Positions 1 through 5,517 of a stretch of 5,517 nucleotides of DNA are shown here, one piece after another. Source of the stretch: Verrucomicrobiota bacterium (GTDB taxonomy: Bacteria > Verrucomicrobiota > Verrucomicrobiia > Limisphaerales > JAFMIX01); the NCBI GenBank assembly GCA_026397895.1, contig JAPLTZ010000162.1:1267-6783 (forward strand), read 5' to 3'. Under the pieces are notes generated by a model that was not told the DNA's origin, did not search any database, and saw nothing but the letters and a program-made list of their open reading frames with translations. A program made the translations under genes and the position numbers. Position 1 is the first letter of the stretch, and each line of letters opens with the position of its first letter.

Positions 1-247
1 CCCGCGAGTCCGCCGGCGGGAACGGGGCGGGAGCGCCGCCCGCCGCAGCTTGGGCCTGCGGCTGCGGTTGCGCCGACGCTCCGAGCCCCACCGCGAATTC
101 CGAAAATTCCGCCAGCGGCTGCCAGTCACCCATTTCGCCGCGCACCTTCGTCTCGCCGTTCACGCGGCTCTCGGCGATCCATTGCCGCATCGTCTCCGCG
201 CTCACCGGACCGTATTCGTTGCCGTCGCCGCCAATGATTTTATACAT
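1..247 (-). CDS. GYF_2 (DUF4339) domain protein, N-terminal part, cut by window edge
   Basis: The reading frame starts at ATG 247-245 and stays open for 82 codons to the left edge, so the C-terminus is missing. Residues 1-50 or so match the GYF_2 (DUF4339) pattern: MYKIIGGDGNEYGPVS, then an amphipathic helix (AETMRQWIAE), then GETKVRGEMGDWQPLAEF. GYF_2 domains are small, often N-terminal, presumed protein-binding modules that recur in membrane proteins of Verrucomicrobiota and Planctomycetota. From about residue 56 the chain becomes a low-complexity Ala/Gln/Pro/Gly linker, which in this family commonly leads to membrane helices (DUF4190, CD225 or RDD type); that part lies outside the window. 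An AGGA lies about 6 bp before the ATG and supports this start. The gene is 60 bp downstream of the DUF2752 gene on the same strand, so cotranscription is plausible. The domain call is fairly sure; the cellular role is unknown. Confidence 0.8.
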   Translation of the reverse strand, partial: MYKIIGGDGNEYGPVSAETMRQWIAESRVNGETKVRGEMGDWQPLAEFSEFAVGLGASAQPQPQAQAAAGGAPAPFPPADSR

Positions 248-307
248 AAAATTCCTGATTATCGGGTGTGCTTGTAGTCCATTCCCGCAGCCCACGCAAG
301 CGCGGGG

Positions 308-694
308 TTACGGCGGCGAGAGCCAAACCCCTGTCGGCAAATTTCTCACCACCATGAAAACCACCAGCACGCCCGACAAAATCCAAAGCCCCGCCGGCCG
401 AAAAACCCACGCCGCGCGCCCGCGCCGCCGAAACACGGCGAATCCCGCCAGCCGCGGCAGCGCCGCGACGAGCAGCGCGTTGTCGCGCCACGCCTCGGCC
501 AGCCGCCCGTGCAGCAGCGCGTGCGCCGCGCGCGTCGCCCCGCAGCCCGGACAATTCCAGCCGGTCAGTTCATGAAACAGACACGGCGGGAAAAACCCGT
601 GCTCGCTTGGATTGAAGAAAAACAAAACCGCCAGCGCGCCGGCCACAATCGCCACCGGCAGCCAGTTCCTTCTTGCGGGTGTTCCAGTCGTCAT
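308..694 (-). CDS. DUF2752 family small membrane protein
   Basis: This 128-residue protein carries the hallmark of DUF2752: a Cys at 38 (FFPPCLFHELTGW) followed by CPGCGATRA at 48-56 and HALLHGRLAEAWRDN at 58-72. The spaced cysteines (38, 48, 51) could bind a metal or form disulfides, but no function is established for the family. Hydrophobic segments near residues 11-28, 72-88 and 100-117 suggest about three membrane helices, with an Arg-rich cytoplasm-like loop at 89-99. The length is typical for the family. Its ATG (694-692) overlaps the trpD stop (TGA 693-691) as ATGA, which points to translational coupling with trpD; only a weak GAGCGG-like ribosome site lies upstream inside trpD. DUF2752 genes often sit near genes for CD225/GYF-type membrane proteins, and the next gene downstream here is a GYF_2 protein. 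Whether it is linked to tryptophan synthesis is not known; the overlap may be simple packing. Confidence 0.9.
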   Translation of the reverse strand: MTTGTPARRNWLPVAIVAGALAVLFFFNPSEHGFFPPCLFHELTGWNCPGCGATRAAHALLHGRLAEAWRDNALLVAALPRLAGFAVFRRRGRAAWVFRPAGLWILSGVLVVFMVVRNLPTGVWLSPP

Positions 695-1752
695 GCGCCG
701 CTCAAATCCGCGAGTTTCTTCGCCGCCGCGCCGCCGTCAATCGTCGCCGCCGCCAGCTCCCAGCCTTCGCCGAGCGACTTCGTTTTGCCGGCCACGAACA
801 GCGCCGCCGCCGCGTTGAGCAGCACCGCGTCGCGCTTCGGCCCGCGCTCGTCGCCGCGCAGGATGCGGCGGATGATTTCCGCATTCGCCGCCTTGTCGCC
901 GCCGCGCAAGTCCGCAAGCGTCGCCGGCTGCAACGGAAATTGTTCCGGCGCGAGCGTGGAAACTGAAAACCCGCGCTCGTGGTAAAACTCCGCGATGCTC
1001 GTCACGCCGAGCGTCGAGACTTCGTCGAGAAAACTTCCCGTTTCTGCTTTCTCATTTCTGCTTTCTGCTTTTCCACAGACGACCATCCCGCGCCGCCCGC
1101 CGAGCGCCTGCAACACGCGCGCCATCGGCTCGCACAAGTCCGCGCGCGGCACGCCGACGAGGTGGGCGCTGGGCCGCGCCGGGTTCAGCAGCGGGCCGAG
1201 GATGTTGAAAATCGTCCGTTGTTTCCGCTCGGCGCAGAGCTTGCGCGCCGGGGCGATGTGCTTGAACGCCGGATGATAATTCGGCGCGAAGAGAAAAACG
1301 AAGCCGTGTTCCGTCAGCGCCCGCGCCGCTTCCGCCGGCGTGAGGTTCACGTTGATGCCCAGCGCCTCGACGACGTCCGCGCTGCCCACGGACGAGGTGA
1401 CGGCGCGGTTGCCGTGCTTGGCCACGGTCACGCCCGCCGCCGCGCAGAGAATCGCGACGGTGGTGGAGATGTTGAACGTGCCGAGCTGGTCGCCGCCGGT
1501 GCCGACGACGTCGAGGATTTCGCGGGCGCGGGTGGCGGCATCGAGCGGCACGGCGACGGCGCGCTCGCGCAGTTCGCGGGCAAAGGCGGCGATTTCCTCG
1601 ACGGTCTCGCCCTTCTGCGCGAGCGCGGTCAGGAACCCGGCCTTGGCGGCGGCGGGAAGGGTTTCGTCCACGAGCGCGTTGACGGCGGCGGCGATCTGCG
1701 CGGCGGCCAACGGCTCGCGGCGTTTCAGTTGCTCAATCAGGGCGGCGAACAC
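691..1752 (-). CDS. trpD: Anthranilate phosphoribosyltransferase
   Basis: TrpD transfers the phosphoribosyl group of PRPP to anthranilate, the second step of tryptophan synthesis from chorismate, in the cytoplasm. The 353-residue chain shows the family motifs in order: an N-terminal helical domain (MFAALIEQLKRREPL, then LVDETLPAAAKAGFLTAL), the PRPP-binding GTGGD at 84-88, NISTT at 94-98, KHGNR at 112-116, SSVGSAD at 120-126, the anthranilate-side APARKLC around Arg170, RTIFNILGPLLNP at 179-191, and the Mg-binding DE at 243-244 in LDEVS. The start is GTG (1752-1750): an in-frame TAA at 1764-1762, four codons upstream, leaves no other sensible start, and no clear ribosome-binding site precedes it. 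Residues about 228-240 (KAESRNEKAETGSF region) are an insertion relative to typical TrpD, where VVHG is followed almost at once by the DE motif; a 7-bp repeat encodes most of it. All core motifs remain intact, so I expect an active enzyme. No other trp gene is in the window. Confidence 0.96.
   Translation of the reverse strand: MFAALIEQLKRREPLAAAQIAAAVNALVDETLPAAAKAGFLTALAQKGETVEEIAAFARELRERAVAVPLDAATRAREILDVVGTGGDQLGTFNISTTVAILCAAAGVTVAKHGNRAVTSSVGSADVVEALGINVNLTPAEAARALTEHGFVFLFAPNYHPAFKHIAPARKLCAERKQRTIFNILGPLLNPARPSAHLVGVPRADLCEPMARVLQALGGRRGMVVCGKAESRNEKAETGSFLDEVSTLGVTSIAEFYHERGFSVSTLAPEQFPLQPATLADLRGGDKAANAEIIRRILRGDERGPKRDAVLLNAAAALFVAGKTKSLGEGWELAAATIDGGAAAKKLADLSGA
1041..1071. repeat. 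Heptanucleotide tandem repeat inside trpD
   Basis: Read on the plus strand, four adjacent 7-mers run TTTCTGC, TTTCTCA, TTTCTGC, TTTCTGC (1041-1068), followed by a partial TTT. The second copy differs at two bases. On the coding strand this is an A-rich GCAGAAA repeat, clearly poorer in GC than the surrounding gene. Because 7 is not a multiple of 3, the units are read in successive frames; the net insertion is in frame and yields KAE-SRNE-KAE in the protein. It may be a family of short mobile or slippage-generated repeats dispersed in the genome; one copy cannot show that. Confidence 0.85.
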
Positions 1753-1758
1753 GCGGGG

Positions 1759-1786
1759 AATTTAGAGGGCAAAGCGCGAAGTCCAA
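1759..1786 (-). promoter_or_regulatory. Candidate promoter of trpD (leaderless)
   Basis: On the minus strand TTGGAC (1786-1781) and TAAATT (1764-1759) are separated by 16 bp and resemble the -35 and -10 boxes of a housekeeping sigma-70 promoter. TAAATT ends only 6 bp before the GTG start, so transcription would begin at or next to the start codon and give a leaderless mRNA. This agrees with the lack of a ribosome-binding site. The TAA within TAAATT is also the in-frame stop that fixes the start. The call is inference from short motifs. Confidence 0.4.
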
Positions 1787-1826
1787 AGCGGAAAATTCGG
1801 CGGCACCGCGCCGGGCCGACGGTTTT

Positions 1827-2165
1827 TCACAAACCCACGTCGTCCATGCCGTCCTCGGTGATTTCGGTGGTGGCCACGCCGCTGAAGTCAGTGGTGCTTT
1901 TTTTCAGCAGGTTCGCGATGTGCGGCGAGACCCATTTCCGTCCGTCCGCCTGGATTGCCGGCTGCACTTTCAGCCGGTAATGGCCGGTGTTGTCGGTTTC
2001 CATGACGCCGCGGCGCACCAGCCGCTGGAGATGCTCGATGATCCAGTCCGGTGGTTGATGGCGCATGTCCCGCCGGCCGGCACAGCGGGCGATTTCGCGC
2101 GCGGAATAATAGACCTCCGGCGTCGCCTTCATGAACCGGCAAATGTCGCGCTCTTCCTGCGTCAC
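1827..2165 (-). CDS. Small winged-helix-like protein of unknown family
   Basis: This 112-residue protein is not one I can name. Residues 1-66 read like a winged helix-turn-helix: a first helix (EERDICRFMKAT, 4-15), YYSAREIARCAG (19-30) as helix 2, PDWIIEHLQRLVRRGVMETD (39-58) as recognition helix, then NTGHYRLK (59-66) as the wing. The tail is different: ADGRKWVSPHIANLLKKS (73-90) followed by an acidic, probably flexible end. The GTG start (2165-2163) is fixed by an in-frame TAA four codons upstream (2177-2175). The gene is divergent from the adaptor/ATPase exporter operon across 140 bp, so it might regulate that operon, but no operator is evident and the link is speculative. The next gene downstream is trpD, 74 bp from its stop, with what looks like its own promoter. 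Coding potential is good: GC-rich third positions and a globular-looking composition. Function is open. Confidence 0.75.
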   Translation of the reverse strand: MTQEERDICRFMKATPEVYYSAREIARCAGRRDMRHQPPDWIIEHLQRLVRRGVMETDNTGHYRLKVQPAIQADGRKWVSPHIANLLKKSTTDFSGVATTEITEDGMDDVGL

Positions 2166-2171
2166 GCGGCT

Positions 2172-2177
2172 AATTTA
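2172..2177 (-). promoter_or_regulatory. Candidate -10 element of the winged-helix gene (leaderless)
   Basis: TAAATT on the minus strand ends 6 bp before the GTG start at 2165, the same spacing and nearly the same 15-bp context as at trpD (TAAATTAGCCGCGTG here, TAAATTCCCCGCGTG there). The -35 region is weak (TTTCAA at 16 bp). No ribosome-binding site lies between, so a leaderless message is the simplest reading. The evidence is mainly the similarity between the two genes. Confidence 0.35.
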
Positions 2178-2258
2178 CAGAAGCGTCGCTGATTTGAAAC
2201 ATGAAAATAATAGCCGCCCACCCGCCAACCGCTGGGTGCAGCCATCTGACAAATACCT

Positions 2259-2287
2259 TTGGCGCACGGTAACTTTTGCGCTAGGCT
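2259..2287 (+). promoter_or_regulatory. Candidate promoter of the adaptor/ATPase exporter operon
   Basis: TTGGCG (2259-2264) and TAGGCT (2282-2287) are 17 bp apart, the ideal spacing for a sigma-70-type promoter, and each keeps the best conserved bases (TTG in the -35 box; TA at the start and T at the end of the -10 box). Transcription would begin near 2293-2295, giving a leader of only about 12 nt before the ATG at 2306, with no recognisable ribosome-binding site. The rest of the 2166-2305 divergent region shows no other clear signal. Confidence 0.4.
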
Positions 2288-2305
2288 GCCCGTCCATAGA
2301 TTTTT

Positions 2306-3727
2306 ATGAACAACAAGGGCATGGTCCGATTGAAATGGCTTCTCCTCCTCGGCGTCGCCGCGCTCGCCGCCGGCGGTTGGTGGTTTTTCCAGCGCAGCAA
2401 CGATGACGTGCCGCAATTCCAGACCGCCAAACCCGCCGCCGGCGATGTCACCCAGGCCGTCACCGCCACCGGCACGCTCAATCCCGTGCTGAACGTCCAG
2501 GTCGGCAGCCAGATTTCCGGCATCATCCTGAAGCTGTTCGCCGATTTCAATTCGCCGGTAAAGGCCAACCAGATTGTCGCGCAACTCGACCCCGCCACCT
2601 ATCAGGCCAATGTCCACTCCGCCGAAGGCGACCTCGCCAACGCCAAAGCCGGACTGGAATTTGCCCAAGTGGACGCCCGCCGCGCCGCAGAGCTGCTTAA
2701 GAACAATCTCATTTCCCAATCCGAACACGACAAGACCCAGGCCACGCTGCACCAGTCCGAGGCGCAGGTGCAGATCAAGGAAGCCGCGCTCGAACGCGCC
2801 CGCGTGGACCTCGCCCGCTGCACCATCTACGCGCCCGTGGACGGCATCGTGATTGACCGCAAGGTGGACGTCGGCCAGACCGTCGCCGCCAGCATGAACG
2901 CCCCCGTCCTCTTCCTCATCGCCAACGACCTCACCAAAATGCAGATTGACGCCAGCGTTTCCGAAGCCGACATCGGCACCATCACCGACAACCAGCCCGT
3001 CAACTTCACCGTGGACGCCTTCCCCGGTCGCACGTTCATCGGCAAGGTCATCCAGATCCGCAACTCCCCCACCACCGTCCAGAACGTCGTCACCTACGAC
3101 ACCGTCATCGAAGTCAACAACCCCGACCTCAAACTCAAGCCCGGCATGACCGCCAACGTCTCCATCGTCACCGCCGAACGCAAGGGCGTCCTCAAAATCC
3201 CCAACTCCGCCTTCCGCTTCAAACCCACCGACGCGATCACCAACCTCGTCCTCGCCGCCGTCGGCGAAACCAACAAAACCGCCGCCACGCCCGCCTTCAC
3301 CGGCAACGAATCGCCGCAGGAACTGCAAAAGCGCGTCAGCGAAATGCGCGAGCGCGGCGAGGAAGTCCCGCAAGCCATCCGCGACAAAGTCCGCGAATAC
3401 TACAAGAGCGGCGTCCTCCAACGCCCCGCCGGCAGCGGCCACGGCGGCGGCGAAGGCGGCGGCCACTTCGGCGGCGGTTCGCGTTCCGCTTCCCCCGGCC
3501 AACCCACCTCGCGCACCGTCTATTTGCTCGCAAAAAATTCATCCGGCGAACCCGCCCTGCGCGCCGTCCGCATCAAGACCGGCATCAGCGACGGCGTTGC
3601 CACCGAAGTCATCGAAGGCCTGAAGGAGACCGATGAAATCGTCACCGGCCTCAAATCATCTTCCTCCCAGATCAGCTCCGCGCCGCAAGTCAACAGCTTC
3701 ATCGGCGGCATGTCGCGCCGCTACTGA
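2306..3727 (+). CDS. Periplasmic adaptor subunit of a MacAB-type exporter (HlyD/RND adaptor family)
   Basis: This 473-residue protein is the adaptor that would link an inner-membrane ABC transporter to an outer-membrane channel. Residues 10-28 form one hydrophobic helix after a basic N-terminus (signal anchor). Next come the first beta-barrel/lipoyl half (VTATGTLNPVLNVQVGSQISG, 52-72, ending in VKANQIVAQLDPATYQA), an alpha-helical hairpin with Ala/Gln/Glu-rich coiled coil (about 100-170), the second lipoyl half (IYAPVDGIVIDRKVDVGQTVAA, 174-195), a beta-barrel domain (about 210-290, with LKPGMTANVSI) and a membrane-proximal domain (VLKIPNSAFRF, then 403-455). An unusual insertion at about 308-402 splits that last domain; it ends in a Gly/His-rich tract (377-391). 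The ATG at 2306 precedes the basic/hydrophobic start; an alternative ATG at 2321 would still keep the helix. The ATPase gene follows after 11 bp. The family is certain; the substrate is unknown. Confidence 0.93.
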   Translation: MNNKGMVRLKWLLLLGVAALAAGGWWFFQRSNDDVPQFQTAKPAAGDVTQAVTATGTLNPVLNVQVGSQISGIILKLFADFNSPVKANQIVAQLDPATYQANVHSAEGDLANAKAGLEFAQVDARRAAELLKNNLISQSEHDKTQATLHQSEAQVQIKEAALERARVDLARCTIYAPVDGIVIDRKVDVGQTVAASMNAPVLFLIANDLTKMQIDASVSEADIGTITDNQPVNFTVDAFPGRTFIGKVIQIRNSPTTVQNVVTYDTVIEVNNPDLKLKPGMTANVSIVTAERKGVLKIPNSAFRFKPTDAITNLVLAAVGETNKTAATPAFTGNESPQELQKRVSEMRERGEEVPQAIRDKVREYYKSGVLQRPAGSGHGGGEGGGHFGGGSRSASPGQPTSRTVYLLAKNSSGEPALRAVRIKTGISDGVATEVIEGLKETDEIVTGLKSSSSQISSAPQVNSFIGGMSRRY

Positions 3728-3738
3728 CCGCCGCGCCC

Positions 3739-4455
<717 letters not shown>

Positions 4456-4534
4456 TTTCGTGAAAACCGACTTATGTAAGAGGTCTATTATATTATGCCC
4501 TGTAAGTCCTTGGGTTGCATCGCCTGCACCGTTG

Positions 4535-4550
4535 AAAAACCAGCACTGGT
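4535..4550 (-). terminator. Weak candidate terminator after the DUF1501 gene
   Basis: Read on the minus strand, ACCAGTGCTGGT (4550-4539) is a perfect 12-bp palindrome directly overlapping the gene's stop codon and is followed by a short T run (4539-4535). It could form a small hairpin with a 4-nt loop plus a U-tract. The stem is only about four stable pairs, so it is a weak terminator at best. Confidence 0.25.
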
Positions 4551-5517
4551 CAGGCGAGGATGTCTTTGACGACCTCTCCGGCAACATCGGTCAGGCGGTA
4601 GTTGCGTCCGTTGAAGAAGTAGGTCATCTTTAGGTGATCCATGCCCATCAATCTCAGGATCGTGGCGTGGAGGTCGTTGACACTCACGCGGTTGACAGCC
4701 GCCTTGTGCCCAATCTCGTCCGTGGCACCGTAGTGGACACCACCCTTCACACCGCCCCCCGCCATCCAAGTCGTGAAGGCGTGGGGATTGTGGTCACGAC
4801 CTGTACCGCCTTTCTGCACCAACGGCAACCGTCCGAACTCGCCGCACCAGATAATCAGCGTGGAATCGAGCAGCCCACGCTGTTTCAGATCGGTAAGCAG
4901 TGCGGCAATGGGTCTGTCCGTCTCGCCTGCAAAGCCGCGATGGTTGTCGGCGATATTGGTATGTCCATCCCAGCTCTTCTCGTTCTCTTCGCCGCCACTG
5001 TATATCTGCACAAATCGGACACCGCGCTCCACCATCCTCCGCGCCATAAGACACTGTTTGGCAAAATGGGCGCACCGCTTGTCGTCCAGACCGTAGAGAG
5101 AACGAATCGCCTGCGGCTCTTTTTCGATGTCGAGGGCTTCGGGAGCCGCCATCTGCATCCGATAGGCTAATTCAAAACTCTCAATACGTGCCGCCAGTTG
5201 TGGGTCTTCCGAATTCTGGTGGAGGTGACTTAGATTCAGTTTTGCTAACAGGTTCAGTTGGGCACGTTGCCGAGCGGCATTGATCTCCGGGGCGCGGTCG
5301 AGATTGTTGATCGGAGCGCCCTGTGCATTGAGTGCTGTTCCCTGATAGATGCCAGGCAGGAAACCGGAACCCCAGTTCTGTGCGTAGCCTTTGGGGAGTC
5401 CACGTCCCAACGTATCGTACATCACGACGAAGCCCGGTAGGTTCTGGCTGGCTGAGCCGAGTCCATAGGTCACCCACGCGCCGACGCTCGGAAAGCCCAT
5501 ACGGTTCATGCCCGTAT
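4550..5517 (-). CDS. DUF1501 family protein, C-terminal part, cut by window edge
   Basis: The frame is open from the right edge (…TG before Met at 5509) to TGA 4552-4550. About 321 residues are visible; full DUF1501 proteins are usually 420-480, so the N-terminus, including any Tat-type signal, lies outside and the Met at 5509 is internal. Numbering from that Met, family hallmarks are SVGAWVTYGLGS (8-19), NWGSGFLPGIYQGT (45-58), SFELAYRMQMAAPEALD (111-127), QCLMARRMVERGVRFVQIY (152-170), WDGHTNIADNH (180-190), WCGEFGR (221-227), GRDHNPHAFTTWMAGGGVKGG (starting at 237) and DLHATILRLMGMDH (279-292). The family is related to the sulfatase/alkaline-phosphatase fold, and its Asp/His residues may bind metal; the reaction is not established. 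These proteins are often encoded beside large DUF1549/DUF1553 cytochrome-like proteins, which would lie to the right. Codon use is less GC-biased than in genes left of 4380. It converges on the ATPase gene. Confidence 0.93.
   Translation of the reverse strand, partial: TGMNRMGFPSVGAWVTYGLGSASQNLPGFVVMYDTLGRGLPKGYAQNWGSGFLPGIYQGTALNAQGAPINNLDRAPEINAARQRAQLNLLAKLNLSHLHQNSEDPQLAARIESFELAYRMQMAAPEALDIEKEPQAIRSLYGLDDKRCAHFAKQCLMARRMVERGVRFVQIYSGGEENEKSWDGHTNIADNHRGFAGETDRPIAALLTDLKQRGLLDSTLIIWCGEFGRLPLVQKGGTGRDHNPHAFTTWMAGGGVKGGVHYGATDEIGHKAAVNRVSVNDLHATILRLMGMDHLKMTYFFNGRNYRLTDVAGEVVKDILA

Noticed and set aside
1781..1826. Possible terminator hairpin between the winged-helix gene and trpD (CGGC-GCGGT-GCCG followed by AATTTT on the minus strand)
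   Set aside because: The stem is only four pairs in a GC-rich stretch where such matches arise by chance, and the T-run is short and displaced.
979..1980. A 333-codon plus-strand frame opposite trpD
   Set aside because: Its product is Arg/Gly/Ala/His-rich with no recognisable domain, and it spans trpD, the intergenic gap and part of the next minus-strand gene. trpD motifs are unambiguous on the other strand.
3420..3480. GGC-rich tract as a CRISPR-like or structural DNA repeat
   Set aside because: It is simply the in-frame coding of the Gly/His-rich tract of the adaptor; there are no regular spacers or conserved repeat units.
2162..3502. A 446-codon open frame on the minus strand opposite the adaptor gene
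   Set aside because: It is a shadow of the GC-rich adaptor gene: the product is a monotonous Gly/Val/Asp/Ala/Phe-rich sequence with no domain, while the plus-strand frame has clear HlyD-family motifs.
4480..4500. A perfect TATAAT on the minus strand (about 4486-4491), looking like a -10 box
   Set aside because: There is no -35-like hexamer at 16-18 bp, and a transcript from it would only run antisense into the ATPase tail; it is likely chance in an AT-rich patch.
4456..4549. Remnant of an insertion sequence at the composition break
   Set aside because: I found no terminal inverted repeats, target duplication or transposase fragment; the break itself lies inside the ATPase coding region with reading continuity.

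Overview
The window looks like chromosomal DNA of a Verrucomicrobiota-type bacterium, or a close PVC-superphylum relative. Positions 1 to about 4380 are GC-rich and strongly prefer C- or G-ending codons. They encode a GYF_2 (DUF4339) protein, a DUF2752 membrane protein, a small winged-helix protein of unknown family and a MacA/MacB-type exporter, a mix I associate with Verrucomicrobiota. The last part carries a DUF1501 gene, a family especially expanded in Planctomycetota and Verrucomicrobiota. The taxonomic call is inference from gene content and composition, not a search result.

Layout: (1) 1-1752, minus strand. A likely transcription unit is read right to left: trpD (anthranilate phosphoribosyltransferase, GTG start at 1752), then a DUF2752 membrane protein whose ATG overlaps the trpD stop (ATGA), then after 60 bp the N-terminal part of a GYF_2-domain protein that runs off the left edge. 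(2) 1827-2165, minus strand. A 112-residue protein with a winged-helix look and a GTG start. (3) 2166-2305. A 140-bp divergent intergenic region with a plausible promoter for the rightward operon. (4) 2306-4455, plus strand. An inner-membrane-anchored periplasmic adaptor (HlyD/MacA type), followed 11 bp later by a MacB/LolD-type ABC ATPase. The FtsX-like permease expected next is absent. (5) 4456-4549. A short, lower-GC noncoding stretch. (6) 4550-5517, minus strand. The C-terminal two thirds or so of a DUF1501 protein, converging on the ATPase gene.

Functionally, trpD belongs to tryptophan biosynthesis. The adaptor and ATPase are two of the three parts of a tripartite ABC exporter that takes substrates out through the envelope. 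DUF1501 proteins are usually exported enzymes of uncertain activity, often encoded beside large cytochrome/DUF1549/DUF1553 proteins.

Three things deserve a second look. Codon usage and base composition change abruptly at about 4381, inside the last 24 codons of the ATPase, exactly where the operon loses its permease; this could be a recombination junction or a chimeric contig. A 7-bp tandem repeat lies inside trpD and accounts for a loop insertion next to the metal-binding DE motif. The two GTG-start genes share an almost identical TAAATT-N6-GTG start context that suggests leaderless transcription. I see no CRISPR array, tRNA, rRNA, integrase or transposase, and no convincing new multi-gene system.
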